64,000 nt of DNA from Cephalopachus bancanus (GCA_027257055.1 JAPVLO010000056.1:2542001-2606000), one strand, 5' to 3'. Numbered from the stretch's first letter, positions 1 through 12,329 are shown. A program made the numbers and translations. The notes: generated by a model not told the origin, from the letters alone.

Positions 1-345
1 CAGTGAAGAAGTTGGGGTTTAAGTATAACCTCCATCCCTACCTGTGCACATGGTACCCAATAGGTGATTTTTCTCATCCCTTCCCACCCTCCCCCTTCTG
101 AGTCTTCAATGTCCATTATGCCATTCTCTATGCTTTTACATTCCTTAGTTTAGCTCCCACTTATAAGTGAAAACATGTGACATTTGGTATTCAGTTCCTG
201 CATCACTTCACTTAGGAAGATGCTCTCCAAGTCTATCCAAGGTGCCACAGAAGACATGGCTTCATTCCTATTCATGGCTACATTCCTTTTCATGACTACA
301 TTCCTTTTCATGGTGACATTCCTTTTCATGGCTAAACCTCATATG
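1..345 (-). mobile_element. L1 3'-end fragment (older L1M/L1P type)
   Basis: The text includes ggtacccaataggtgatttt, cccacttataagtgaaaaca and gtctatccaaggtgcc, the reverse complement of a classic primate L1 3'UTR. It is cut by the window start. At 264-335 it contains a four-copy 18-bp tandem expansion. Confidence 0.75.
264..335. repeat. 18-bp tandem repeat, 4 copies
   Basis: Four consecutive units of attcctTttcatgRctac type start at 264, 282, 300 and 318 and differ by one to three bases. The array lies in the L1 fragment and keeps a plus-strand frame open (repeating F-L-F-M), but there is no sign that it is a gene. Confidence 0.8.
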
Positions 346-429
346 ATTTTTACATGTTGTGAAATGTTATTTTTTCCAACCATTAAAAATATATATAAAA
401 GCTATTCTTCACTTGCAATTATACAAAAA

Positions 430-1560
430 CAGGTAGTATGCTAGCCTTGGTCTATGGGCCTTTGTAATTTTGTCAACTTCAGCTGTAGATCCAGCATGTG
501 AATCTACATAGTTGGCTTTTAAAGCCCATTCTCGTAACTACTAGGTATATAAATACAGATCAAATCCAGACCTCTCTCATTCCAAAGAATGTGATCTTTC
601 TCATAAATGCTACTACTCCCGAGGAATATTTGAGGAGGATGACCAAAGAGTTCAAAATGTATGCACTCTTAGAGTGCAATTCAACTCTAGGCTGGAACAC
701 TTCCCTGCTGTTTTTGGTGATGCCTTCAGAATCACTGTGAGAAGTAGTTTCTATGGAAACTGACCTGGTCTCCCTGCCTTGGTGATCCTTGTTTAAATTC
801 TCTTCCCTGGTCAAAACAGGAAGGTAGAACTGGAGAGCACTTACCACGTTCTCATCTATCCCCCAGCCATTTTGTATTTAGGATTGTAGTTTCATCAACT
901 TTACAGGTAGAATTTATTTGTTAAGAGACCACTACAGATATCTGAGAAAATGGGACAAACATTGTTTATGAAGGTTCATCTTTATTAGGCTCAGAGTTCT
1001 TAATGAAAGAAAATGAAATGCAGATGGTGCTATTTTCTTCTTTGCTGTATCTTCAAGTTCAGTTACAGTAATTTAATAGACTAACTTAAAAGAGGTTGGC
1101 ACAGAAACTCCCTTGGAAATGTATAGGAATAAACTGAAAGAGCTTTTGCTCTATCTTAAAGAGAAATTCCATTTATGTTAAAAAGAAAAAAAAAAAAGCA
1201 AACCAGGATCGGAGGTCTGTAATCAGTTTTCAAATTACAGAAGATGTTGTCCATTGTTGCAAAATGAGGCTCTGACAAGAAGTCAATCAGGTGTATTTGC
1301 TGCATCGATTAGCACTTCAGTATGTAGGGAAAGGATGAACCTTCCCCAGGGTCAGCTCTCTGGGCACTAGATAAGCTCCTGTACACAGAAGCATCCACTC
1401 CACTCAGATATTTTTCTCTGTTGACTTTTGCAAAGCAAGCAGGGGATTTACCGAGTTCCTCCATATTGAGAAGAAGCTGAGAATCCTTCTGTTGAGAGTG
1501 AGACTAAAACCAGAGATGAGCTGAAACTGTAAGAGCTAGTGGGCATGACAAGGACTTCTG
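430..1560. other. Unassigned intronic DNA
   Basis: I see no exon, RNA gene or recognisable repeat here apart from an A-rich run near 1180-1197. Short open frames on both strands (498-740, 560-847) show no family resemblance. Confidence 0.5.
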
Positions 1561-1564
1561 CACC

Positions 1565-1750
1565 CAGACCCTATGGGCTCCATTTCAGACTCTGCTACTT
1601 ACCAATCACCATGTTGCTTAACTTTTTAAGCTGTGCTATTTTTTTTCAGTCTGTATAGTGGAGATAATAATAGTATCTTTGTAATGAGGCTATTAGGAGA
1701 ACTAAACAGTGTAAATGTATGCAAAGTGCTTAGCACAGTGCCTGAAAAAG
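1565..1750 (+). repeat. MIR SINE
   Basis: It contains gactctgctacttaccaatc, then gtggagataataatagtatc and agtgcttagcacagtgcctg, in sense MIR order. Confidence 0.75.
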
Positions 1751-1980
1751 GAAAGTGTGTGAAATGAATGGCCAACACCATCCTCAAAAACCCCACTGCC
1801 AGCATCAGCCATGTCCCATATGCAGCTTACCTTTCATCTCCCCAGCTCACAGAAGATGTTAAACAGAAACAAACACAAGAGCTAACTACACAATGCAAGA
1901 CACAGATATTTTGTCAGGGTAGTAGAACCGATGGTAGACTTCAGTGAAGATAAACCCAGGGTACAGTCTCAGCTCTGCTG

Positions 1981-2285
1981 TTTTTTTTTTTTTTTGTTAT
2001 TGTGGAGTTGGAGTTTCACTCTGTCGCCCAGGCTGGAGTGCAGTGGCATGCTCATAGCCACCCCAGCATTGACCTTCTGGGCTCCAGCGATCCTTTCACC
2101 TCAGCCTTCCAAGTAGCTGGAACTACAGGCATGCGCTACGGTGCCTGGCTAATTTTTGATTTTTATTGTAGAGACAAGGTCTCACCAAGTTGCCCAGGCT
2201 GATCTCAAGCCCACGGGCTCAGGTAATCCACTCACCTTGGCCTCCCAAAGTGCTGGGATTACAGGCTGAGCCACCGAGCCCGGCC
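1981..2285 (-). mobile_element. Alu SINE, lineage-type, dimeric
   Basis: Full-length dimer beginning with a T-run and gagttggagtttcactctg and ending gctgagccaccgagcccggc. Target repeats agctctgctg flank it at 1971-1980 and 2286-2295. Confidence 0.92.
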
Positions 2286-2489
2286 AGCTCTGCTGCTTAT
2301 AGCTATGTATCCTCACACAAGCTGCCTAATATCATGAAGCCTCAGGTGTCTCATGTATTCAATCACACTTAATTTTAAAAATGTATTGGGAACTATAAAT
2401 TACTTAGCACAGGGTTGGCATTGAGTAGGTCCTCGGCAAGAGGTGGGCATTTTCATCACAGGGCAGAGTGAGACATACTCTAGAACACC

Positions 2490-2672
2490 CCGGGCCAACA
2501 GAACTCTGTATGTTTTCCATCTGGATTGTCCAATATGGTAGCCACTAGTCGCATGTGGCACTTGAAATGGGCCCAGTGTGACTGAAGAACTGAGTTCTTA
2601 AGTTGTATTTTATCTTAATTTCCATTTAAATCTAATGGCTACTATATTGAAGAGCACAGTTCTAGAAGCATG
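2490..2672 (+). mobile_element. MER5A-like hAT-Charlie DNA transposon
   Basis: It contains gtccaatatggtagccacta, cgcatgtggcacttgaaatg and gaactgag, bounded by the inverted ends ctctagaac and agttctagaa. The element is non-autonomous and has no coding capacity. Confidence 0.75.
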
Positions 2673-2708
2673 GCCTGGGCTGAGGGGTCTTCTCCAAGCT
2701 AGCTTCTT

Positions 2709-3245
2709 TTTTAAAAAAATTTTAATCTTAAAGATGTGGGGAGCCGGGCTCGGTGGCTCAGCCTGTAATCCCGCGCCTTTGGGAGGCTGAGGTGAGTGGA
2801 TTGCCTGAGCCCGCGGGATCGAGACCCGCCTGGGCAGCGAGACCTCATCTCTACAATAAATAAAAAAATCAGCCGGGCGTGGTAGCGCATGCCTGTAATT
2901 CCGGCTACTTGGAAGGCTGAGGCGGAAGGATTGCAGGAGTCCAGCAGGTCGAGGCTGCAGTGGCCGGGAGCGGCCACTGCACTCCAGGCTAGGTGACAGA
3001 GTGAGACTCCAACTCAAAAAAAAAAAAAAAAAAAAAAGATGTGGGGTACAATTCAGGGTTAGGTAATCAAATATTCATTGTGCAGATATCCTTGTTGATG
3101 AAGTATGCCTCTCCCTCCCTTGCAGTTTCCTACTACTGCCATTCCTGCCCCAGCCCTCCCCTAGCAGTTTCCCACTACTACCAATCCCTTTCTTAAAATA
3201 TTACTATAGCTGTTCAAGGTCCACTTATGAGTGAGAACATGTGGT
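2709..3245 (-). mobile_element. L1 3'-end fragment, same family as the full-length copy
   Basis: The text ggggtacaattcagggttag, the cctccc runs and ccacttatgagtgagaacat match the 3'UTR of the L1 at 47.3 kb. A plus-strand Alu interrupts it (2742-3035). Copies of caagctagcttctt flank it at 2695-2708 and 3246-3256. Confidence 0.8.
2742..3035 (+). mobile_element. Alu SINE, lineage-type, dimeric, little diverged
   Basis: It starts gccgggctcggtggctcag, has the mid A-rich linker caataaataaaaaaatcagc, and ends in an A-tail. An 11-bp target repeat aagatgtgggg flanks it (2731-2741 and 3036-3046). CpG sites are well kept, so it is among the youngest copies here. Confidence 0.93.
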
Positions 3246-3253
3246 CAAGTTAG

Positions 3254-3418
3254 TTTTTTTTTTTTTTTTTGAGTTGGAGTCTCACTCTTGTCACCCAGGC
3301 TGGAGTGCAATAGCACACTCATGGTCACGGCAGCCTCAACCTGCTGGGCTCAGGGGATCCTTCAGCCTCAGCCTTCTAAACAGCTGGAACTACAGATGCA
3401 TGCCAACTCGCCTGGCTA
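3254..3418 (-). mobile_element. Alu right-monomer-only copy
   Basis: Only the 3' half of an Alu is present: a T-run, gagttggagtctcactcttg, through gcctggcta. Flanks are caagttagttt (3246-3256) and caagctagtttctt (3419-3432). Confidence 0.85.
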
Positions 3419-3432
3419 CAAGCTAGTTTCTT

Positions 3433-4680
3433 AAAAGGGAATACGCTCTCACTTGTGGAAAGGCTAATCGTGCTTTGGGTAATGAAGGAATGGGCCATTT
3501 TTCAAAAGGACAGTGTCCTTGTAACGAAGAGCTCTGAAGTTGGAATGGGTTATGACCTTTCTTCAAAGAGTCTTATTACCAAGTTAATGATGTAATCTCA
3601 TCAGTTCACGGGGGAACGATGTTCATCAAGGAGAAGGTGACATGGAAGCAGTCATTCTTGCCTCCATAGCTCAGCTGCTACATGGGGTTGCTAGTCCACT
3701 GCCCTCACCCATTCAAGATCTCATGTATCATGAACGTGGCAGTGACCTGTGTGGCCGCTTTTTCCAAAGCTCAGCAGATTGTGTTCAGGAACTGTTGGGG
3801 ACAGGCTTCTCATCTTGGCACTCTGGGCACTTTCACGTGGACTAGCTCAGAAAGTAAGTTGGGACCCTCACAGGGTCCTTCAGTCATGTTGCAAACATGA
3901 ATGAAAAGCTTCTTCTGTGTTATCCAAACTGTGTCCAGTTACAAGGTACACTGTCCCTATTTCACAAGCAGTCAAGTGGAGACCAGCTGAAGGAAAGTGC
4001 ACAACTCAGTGTCTCCCCTACTCATATAAGGATAAAGGGAGCCTAAGGACAAAATGGTTTTAGGGGGCCAATATTGTCGCTTGCGACCCAAGCAGATGGT
4101 TACAAGATGGTGGAGAAAAAAGATTATAGCTCAAGATCTTTAATACCAGATTTACCTCGAATCTACTAGGATACCTGCCATCCTTGAAATATACAGCAGG
4201 GGGAAGAAGTAATTAGGTGGCTTTTTACAGCTCTCTATAACTGCAATGAATTAATAGGAGCACCATGGAGAGAATTCTTTTTATATCCTGGCATATATCT
4301 TTCAGTACAAAGCAGAACTAGCATTTATCCTGAATAGAGATCTTAGTTGCTTCATCCCAGCACTGTGCAAACATCGTCCAGCAGACAGCAAGATGAGAGG
4401 CAAAGACAGTCACAGATCTTCTAATTTGTACCTACATGGAAAAAGCCTGATGATTCCTGGCTTTGACTTCTGTTTCTTCCTTATTCTCGCTCCAATTAAG
4501 CTATAGAATCAGTGAGAAGAGTCACTTGGCTGAGAAAGCTGAAAATCTCACAGTGAAAAGTAGGGTTTAAGTTGATTTTTTTTTAAACATGGGAACATTT
4601 ACCACATCTACAAAGGTGTCCTTTGGACTTGCAAGGACAAAGAAGAGACACTCCACTGGCTGGCCATACCTGTAACGAAC
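3433..4680. other. Unassigned intronic DNA
   Basis: No repeat family or exon is recognised. Two overlapping open frames near 3642-3900 have no splice context and no family likeness. Confidence 0.45.
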
Positions 4681-4684
4681 ACTG

Positions 4685-4870
4685 TGACTAACATTTGCAG
4701 AGTGCTTTAGAATTCAACTTTTAAACATGCACTTTCACTTATATCATATTGGAGACTCACAATCACTATGTGAAGTAGGTGGAGAGCAGTACGATTATTT
4801 TGCCCATTTTACAGATGAAGAAAATAAGGCTCACGGAGATGAAGCCCCCAAGATCATGCAGCTGATCTTT
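4685..4870 (-). repeat. MIR SINE
   Basis: It contains ttgcccattttacagatgaa and aataaggctcacggagatga, the reverse complement of the MIR 5' half. Confidence 0.7.
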
Positions 4871-4899
4871 GGCTCCAAACACTGTTCTCTTTCCATTTG

Positions 4900-5090
4900 C
4901 AGAACATTTTGCAGTTTTCAAGGCATTTCTGACATGCATAGTGTATTTCAGGTCCTCAGTGCAGCGCAGTATACATTATTATTTACAAATGATGACACTG
5001 AGTTCTGAAGCATCTGTGAAATTTGCCAGGGCAATACAGCTCACAGTGGAACTGGGATTGAACGTGAATCTTCTCCATTCATCCTTCATG
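4900..5090 (-). repeat. MIR SINE (second, adjacent)
   Basis: The text acaaatgatgacactgagtt, then gccagggcaatacagctcac and gaactgggattgaac, repeats the MIR antisense order directly after the first copy. Confidence 0.6.
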
Positions 5091-5904
5091 GTGTCCAGAC
5101 ACTATTTTATTTCTAAGTTCTGCTTTATTTGCACCCTCACGATGAAAATGTTTCTAAAACGTTGCAGTCCACTTACTTTCCAGCCCCTTAGTCATACAAG
5201 GCTCATGAAAATGGTGGGACTTCTGAGAGGATGTGAGGAGGGGCATGGTGGGCCAGTCCTAACACCACCTCAGCTCATCACACTGTGACCTGCAGTTCTG
5301 CTGGCTTGGTGGATCTGGAATCAGAGGCTGAGAAGACGGCCTCGCACAACTGAGGAAACAGCCCAGTGATGTACTTCGAGGACACTCAGGTAGTCAGAGG
5401 AAGAGTTGGCACATATATTTTGATACAAGACATAAAGATCCAGGCATAATGGGTTGGCTATCTCTTGGATCTGGTTATTTCTCTGGTATTTTTTCCAACT
5501 CACAAGGTCGGTCTAATTGCAAAGCAGCTGGAGAAGCCATGGCAGGTGCCAACAATGATTAGTCATCATTCAAACAGCCTTTCTAGTGAGAGTGTAGAGT
5601 TGCTGTAACAATGTCCAACAGATTCTTGTGGGGGAAAAAAGGAAGTGTAGAACATACTGCAGAACTAATTGGAAGTCTGAGGGGCCACATTAATTCACAC
5701 TTGGACAAGACACTATATGCACCAGCTACTAGCAGATCCCAGTTGAAGGGGAAAGATCCCACCAAGGAAGATTATTCCATCACCTTCCTTAGCTTAGAAC
5801 AGGCTCGGAGACTAACAGGCATATGGAAGTATCTCTGGCCTTTCATACTCAAACGTCAGACTAAGGACCAATGCATGACATTAACACAAAGAACATGTAG
5901 CAGA
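5091..5904. other. Unassigned intronic DNA
   Basis: Nothing recognised. Short open frames at 5321-5503 and 5611-5916 show no known domain. Confidence 0.4.
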
Positions 5905-6340
5905 CAGGCAGAATGAATTTAGGCTTTGGGATATAAAAGACCCTGGTTCAAATCCACCTTCAGCTATGTTGGTTAAGTTTCTTTACCTCTCTGTGACTTG
6001 TTTCCTCATCTATAAAATGTCAGTTTTTTGTTTTTGTTTGTTTTGTTTTTTGCACTTACTGTGTGTCAGGCACTGTTCTGGGCACTTTACATATATTCCC
6101 TCATTTAAACTTTTCAACACCCTGGTGTTTTCACGCTATAATTATTTCCATTTTAAGATGAATAATCTGGGATACAGAGAAATTAAGTAGCATGCTCTAG
6201 ATAACATGGTTAGTAATACCTCTCATCTATAACTGTTTTGAGGATAAAATGCTAGTATACACACACAGGTAGCTGGCATGTAGCAGAGCCCAATAAGTGC
6301 TAGTATCAGTCACTGTTGTTATTAATGTTATCATAATGGC
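5905..6340. repeat. Nested MIRs: sense MIR split by an antisense MIR
   Basis: Sense MIR text occurs at about 5905-6025 (ggttcaaatccaccttcagc, tttcctcatctataaaatgt) and resumes at about 6206-6340 (gaggataaaatgctag, agcccaataagtgctagta). Between them (6040-6205) is antisense MIR (gtcaggcactgttctgggca). Confidence 0.6.
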
Positions 6341-7425
6341 CAGTTATAATTCACCTACAAAGATGAAGTGCTGAGCCTATCGCTGCTTTAAATATTTAAA
6401 CTGAGGTGGAAAGGCTGCTGGCCAACCATTTGTCTAGACTGGATCTATGTCTTTTCCAGTGACTTGATTCTCTTAAACTATTTACACGAGGGGTCGTTCC
6501 TTCCCCGTCTTCTTCTAGCACCAACACATGCTTATTCCAAACAACGCATGATTTATGACATTCCTTTATTTGAGTTGATTCCGATGTGTCAGCAGATATG
6601 AATTGCAACATAAAATAATTACACTTGAAAGTGAAATGTAGGCCTAAGGATTCTGGTTGGCTATTTTTTTTAAATGCCAGCAATTTCTGAAAGACTGGAT
6701 TTATTTAGTGCTTTCCCCCCTACCAACCCGCTTGAGCACTTAGAAACCTCAGCATCTAGGAATGCCATTCCAACTACCTTTATTACAGACTACTTTATCA
6801 ATTACCCTGACAGTTATTCATACTCTACATGAATGTGCTTTATAGTTGTCACATATGCTCTGTAGACAAGGTAATAAAACGTATAATGCCTCTTTCTTAT
6901 CAGTAAATCCTAATGGGCAAGCCAAAGACTCTTGAATGGGAACCTCTCAGAAGTGTGACAGAACAGAAGTAGCTTGAATTTATATATAAACAAATTAATG
7001 GAGTCTTTAATGCAGCATGAGAAGGGGGTTTCCACAAGGAAGATTAGCAATTAGGGCAGGAAGAGGCCTGTTAAATCATCTTGTCCATCCCCAACCATGT
7101 GGGCTGTTCCCTACAGCAAAATCCCCTTCCAGGTTAAATTACCTAAGAGACCGGGATTCTGTTTCAGCCCTTGGGAAACAACTGATTGCCCAATCAATCT
7201 CCTCATTTCAATTCTTTTGGTTACCTAGCAAGAGATCGGAAAAAATAAAAAGCAAATGAAAAGTGACTGTATTCCAGGGAAAATTCTTTTCTTTTTCCAA
7301 CCTCTTTTCAGTCTTCTAACACCATTTTTAATGTAAGACATGGCATTTCAGGTTGATTTTTCTGCATCTACTTTCCCTGGTTCCAGCTAACAACATGTAG
7401 ACATTAACAACAAATAAAGGCTGGT
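6341..7425. other. Unassigned intronic DNA
   Basis: No exon, RNA gene or clear repeat seen. Confidence 0.4.
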
Positions 7426-7427
7426 AC

Positions 7428-7580
7428 AATGGAAAGAGTATTTTTTGGCTTGAAGTTGATTAACACTTGCATTTCAATCCTGATTTGAATAATACTACCT
7501 GGATGATCTCAGTAGGGTCACTACCTATTGCTGAGTCTGAATTTCCTTATCTGTAAAATCAGGAGTATATTAGTCTGATA
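7428..7580 (+). repeat. MIR SINE
   Basis: Sense order: gtacaatggaaagagt, aatcctgatttgaata, ttccttatctgtaaaatcag. Confidence 0.65.
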
Positions 7581-7589
7581 TAATGAAAA

Positions 7590-8440
7590 TAGACAATTTA
7601 TGTATTCATTCATCTATTTAGTGTATTTTATAAGTGAACACCTTCTATCTGCAAGGTATGTGTTTACCACTCTGAACACATTGGTGAAAACCTTTGGTCC
7701 CTGCTTTCAAGGGAACTTAAATTATAGGAAGGTATGCTGCCACTAAACACTCAATTATAAAACATTCTTACTGTGGTAAAATACACACAAGATTTACCAT
7801 TTTTAAGCATACGGTTCAGTGACTACCTTGTTGTGCTACTATCACCATCATCCATCCACTGAATTTTTCCATCTTCCTAAATGGAAATTCTGTACCCATT
7901 CAATACTCATTTCTCACTCCCTCCTTTCCGCAGTCCCTGGCAATAACCATTCTACTTTCTCTCTTTAGGAATCTAACTACTCTAGGAACCTCACAGAAGA
8001 AGAATCATACACCATTGGTCCTTTCTTGTGACTGGCTTATTCAATTAGCAAAATGACGTCAAACTTCATCCATGTTGAAGCATGCATCAGAATGTCCTTC
8101 CTTTTTAAGGCTGAATAGGATTCCATGGCATGTGTATACTGTATTTTATTTATTCATTCATTCATTCATGGACACTTGGGTTGTTTCCACTTTGTACAAC
8201 ACATTTTAGTAAGTATGATAACAGAAGTGGCTGGTAGGTGGAAGGACAAAAAAGAGATCTCTAATCTGGGACTGACGATCAGGGAAGATTCCTAAGGAGT
8301 CGAGAGGCCTGTAGGATAAACTGGAATGAGACAGATAAAGAAAGGTGGTAGAGAGAGCAGGTGGGGGAGCAGAGGAAGACTGTTTCAGGCAGAAAAAGTA
8401 TAAAAAAGAAAGAAATGTACCTGTGCAAAGACCAAGACAA
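7590..8440 (-). repeat. L2 element split by an L1 insertion
   Basis: The two L2-like parts (7590-7757, with ggtccctgctttcaagggaa, and 8215-8440, with aggcagaaaaagta and cctgtgcaaagaccaagac) flank an L1 3' end at 7758-8214, so the L1 landed in an older L2. Confidence 0.5.
7758..8214 (-). mobile_element. Old L1 (L1ME-like) 3' fragment
   Basis: The line gtggtaaaatacacacaaga, ggttcagtgactacc and tccatgttgaagcatgcatc is the reverse complement of an L1M 3' region. The copy at 24.9 kb has the same layout. Confidence 0.75.
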
Positions 8441-9425
8441 TCTGTCTCATATAGAACTGAATGTGGTTCTCCCTGGTTGTGGGGGTCAGCTGGAGATAGG
8501 TTGAGATTATTGTCACAACCCTCTGCTATTTTCAGTTCTGTGATTTTGTTCTCTACAGAGTATTTCTGTATTATATCTCTATTTTAACAACATTGCTGTA
8601 CAGATCAATTAAATATCATCTGCTCATTTAATGAGAATGATGATTCTCTTTGCTTTGCTTGTCAGGTCATTAGGAGAAAAGCACACGTGTATGAATTTGA
8701 AGAGAGGCTGCTACACCATGATGTTGCTTCTCACACTGTCATGTAATTGGTTGTTTATGCGGCTGCTAGATTATGAGTCCTGCAGAGGAAGGGGTTTCTC
8801 TGATCCTGATGTCTGGTACACAGTGGGTGCTCAGTAAATGTCTGATAGAGAGTTTTATTTTTACGGATGACAGTATCAGCAAAAGAAAAAAAAATGACAT
8901 CTCCAAGATGCTGATGGGAGCTGTGGTTTTTAAGGATAAAATTTGACACCCTGTGGAATATTTAATCTTAACTCTCCCAATGTTGTTCATACACTTTTAT
9001 AAAAGGAAATAAAGGCAAAGGCAAATTTGTGCAGAAAACCCTCTGAGGCTGGAGAAATGGCCTCAAGAGGTTTAAGGTGCATTCAGTTCTCTGGAAGACC
9101 TCATCCGTGTGACAGGAATAGAGGCACTGTGGGCGAAAAACCAAATTGATAGGCACCATGGGGATACTGGAGTTATCCTGAAAGAGGCTACAGTAAAATC
9201 TCATTATTTCAGATCCCACTAATTCTGAATTTGGACAGAACCTGGGCTGCATTCCCTTTGCTCAATAAACCTATTCTCTGTAAATTATACAAAGTTATTA
9301 GAATGAAGAACAACAAAGAGGGAACTTATTCATTTATAAATACTATGGAGAGTCAACTTTCTTCTTTTATGACAAAAAGAATGTGCAGGATCAAGAAGCA
9401 TTTTATAATTTGCAAAGAACTTTAA
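8441..9425. other. Mostly unassigned; small L2 3' piece at 8765-8850
   Basis: The stretch atgtctggtacacagtgggt followed by gctcagtaaatgtctgatag at about 8810-8848 is the 3' end of an L2. I see nothing else. Confidence 0.45.
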
Positions 9426-9429
9426 CTTT

Positions 9430-9570
9430 CATTCTCTCTCCCTAAACTTTTGCAACAGACCTCCGAGGAAATCCAGGGTCACCCCCACGCCATTACATAA
9501 TAGAGAAAACTTAGGCTCAGAGAGATAAAATTATTTGCTCAAGATTCTACAGCTTCACATGAAGGAATGA
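9430..9570 (-). repeat. MIR SINE fragment
   Basis: gagaaaacttaggctcagag and ctcaagattctacagc match antisense MIR. Confidence 0.5.
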
Positions 9571-9589
9571 ACATATAAAACATTTTATT

Positions 9590-9810
9590 CTGCTTGAAAT
9601 TAATGTAGGTTAAAAAGAGGTATGTACAGTATAATTTCAACTTTGAGAAACAATCCTATTCATGTAAAGAAGACTTGTGGTATGTACATCAAAATATTGA
9701 TTGGGTTTATGTTTAAGTGATAGGATTTCAAATAATTTGTATTTTCTTCTTTATGGCTCTTCTGTATTTTGTAAATTTTCTACAATAAATATACCTACTT
9801 TTATAAATAG
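9590..9810 (+). repeat. Old AT-rich interspersed repeat, family not named
   Basis: It shares text with 34750-34935: an aaaatattgat stretch, then ttgtattttcttctttatgg, ttctgtattttgtaaat and a tacaataaat end. I do not know the family. Confidence 0.4.
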
Positions 9811-11640
9811 AAAAGGCATTAAGCATAAATAAGAACCAGGCTCTGTCAAGGATCACTGTGTGACTTTGGGCCAGCCATTAACTACCCTGAGCTCCAAATC
9901 CATCGCCAGTAAAACTGCACGTGTAATGTGTACCTTTTAATATTGATGCGAAGATCAGTTGTAAGCAAAAAGGTGAAAGTACTTTAAAAATTACCTTAAA
10001 AAGAGATTCTTAAACACAAGAGATTCTTTTTATCATTGTATCAGATGAAGTTTTTGTTGAGTACTACAGGACACAGATAAGGGAGAAAAAAATATAGGCA
10101 CAGACTTTGACAGCCTGGAAATAAACATGAAAGAGTATGCATGTCTATTCACCTGGGTGAATATATCATACTGTACAGTCAGAGTCATGAGATGATGCAT
10201 CTCTGTATCTCAGAGTCTCAGACATTCTCGTCGGAGTCATTCATATGGAAGACAAACTATCCTCTCCTCAAAACTCAGGTTATGACTGTCTTGAGTTTAG
10301 ACAATTGCCAGTAAAATCTTTATTTTCAAAATTTTAAATACATAAATCCAAAACCGTCTGCACTTCTCTTAGACATCATGAAAAATTCAGTCCTCAGTCT
10401 TTCAAGGTGTCAGGCATTTTTTATTTAAATATGGAGGTCATGCTTCCCTGGTAATTTCTTGCAGATTCAGAATCTCCTGATTTTCTAAATAGTTTTACAA
10501 AGTCAAATCTATTCTGACAGGCAAATCCCTGAGCTCTGAGAATGAGGCAGCTGGAGATGGGACTGAGTACTGGGTGATCCCAGTAGAGATATTTGGCTTA
10601 AGCCACAGTACAGGCGCTGCCTAGGGCTGAAACGACTGCATGCTGCATCTGATGCTGGCTCATCGGACAGACTGTGAGGCTCCAGGCTTGAATCACAACA
10701 AGAAAGTCACTGGCTTTTGTCCTCAGTGCCTAGAGGGCCTCTGTTTCCCCCATCCCTCATGTTCATGGCTTCGTGCGGTAGAGTGGCGTTAGAAACATCT
10801 ATAGCTCATAGTGTGATTGTGAGGAGAAAATGAGTCAGTTTGTATCATTTACTCAGCATGGTCACCACAGCATGGCAGCTACAACACTTCCAGGTCATCC
10901 CTTGCCACCTTTCCAGCTCTGCTAAGCTGACCTTCTCTGTCTCATTCCTTGGATCAGAACATGTTTACGTATGCTCCAGGGTCCAGGGAGCACAGGCAGA
11001 GTACAGGATGGATAGAAGAGGTGAGACTCACGTGCTGCAAAGAAAATCAGGCAGAGTTTGTGTCCTCTAAGAACTTACATCGTAGTATTAGTATAGTGTT
11101 CAGCACATAGTAACTACCTTCTTGTCAATGTACATAACATATTATACTTCTTTTATTGCAAGTTATGCATTATATCTTATATGTGGTAGTACTCCATAAT
11201 CTTTTGGGAGAAATACTTATGGCAATAGAAAAAAGTGAGTGTATCTACATGCACATGAAAATAGGAGAAAAGGGATGGGGGAGACAGTGAAGTTAGATGT
11301 ATGGGTAAACAGAAAAAAAAAGATAAGGAAAATGAGTTACCTATGCATTGAGGTCATTGATAACACTGGAAGTTGAGATTTAATACATTAAATACAAGCT
11401 TCAATGCATTTTACACAACTTTCTATTTATTTAGAAGTTGAAGGAACCCTAGGATGAGCAGACAAGGCTGGAATAAAGTGGGTAGTGTCATCGAAGCCCA
11501 CCTGAGGAGGTGATGGAGCTGCCATTTCTTGTTCCAGGGAGATAAGAGTTGACAGAGTTTAGATGCCACCCACAATGATCAAAGGTTTATGGACTTAACT
11601 AGACAAGGAGGTAAATCAGAGGCTTCTTGACTTATATAAT
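9811..11640. other. Mostly unassigned; possible MIR at 10680-10880
   Basis: The only repeat-like text is a diverged sense MIR (gtgattgtgaggagaaaatgag near 10812). The rest shows no gene or family I recognise. Confidence 0.4.
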
Positions 11641-11760
11641 GAGGAATTCAGTACAATTCTACAAATATCTACTGGGAGCTGATCATGTGTTAGGAGGCAG
11701 GAGATACAAAAATGACCAAATCATGGACCCTGCCTTCAAGTCCTACACCATCTAGCATTT
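11640..11760 (-). repeat. L2 fragment
   Basis: caaatatctactgggagctg, then ggcaggagatacaaaaatg and accctgccttcaagtcc, is antisense L2. Confidence 0.6.
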
Positions 11761-12329
11761 TGTTTCTTTTTGTTTAAAAGTCTCTCCGCCTAGGCCCAGC
11801 GTGGTGGCCATATTCTAAATCCAGTGCCATATTCTATAAAAAAGAATTCATACCTCTATTTTATGAAATTTGTTATAAAGATGGGCTAGTGCATTACTGC
11901 TCTCCTACTCCAAAGGAGAACACCGAGGGGTTAAGAGGTTCAGCGATTCATAACATATGAAAGGACATGTATGTAAAACTCTTACAACAAAATCTGACAG
12001 AATAGTGTGATAATTATTATTATTGCTATTATTGTCATTGTTGTTTTCTTATTATCGTTCAACCAGCATGTTTGTAACTGAGTATTCAAATTCTGGCCTG
12101 CTAATGGCAAATTCAGTCCTTTTACTGTAATACTGATCACTGGGTTTTCAGGTTCCTTCCTGGTCACTCAGTCCCCAGGCTCCAGCCTGCATATTGCTTC
12201 TGCCAGAATTCTCTCCTAAAAAGTGAATTTCACCAGGCTCTTCTCACCTTGGCCCAGTCCCTTGCTTTCTATGACATCAGATTCTGTTATTAAAACCAGG
12301 ACTGTGAATGTTTCTCTACCTCTAGTCGT

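Noticed and set aside
1931..3426. Several 60-135-codon open frames rich in Ser, Pro, Gln and Trp
   Set aside because: These are translations of Alu elements, which commonly give such frames; there is no evidence of a protein.
3642..3900. Possible coding exon (frames of 67 and 72 codons)
   Set aside because: No family resemblance and no convincing splice sites.
4070..4120. acaagatggtggag near 4105, like an L1 5' end
   Set aside because: No further L1 5'UTR text follows in either direction.
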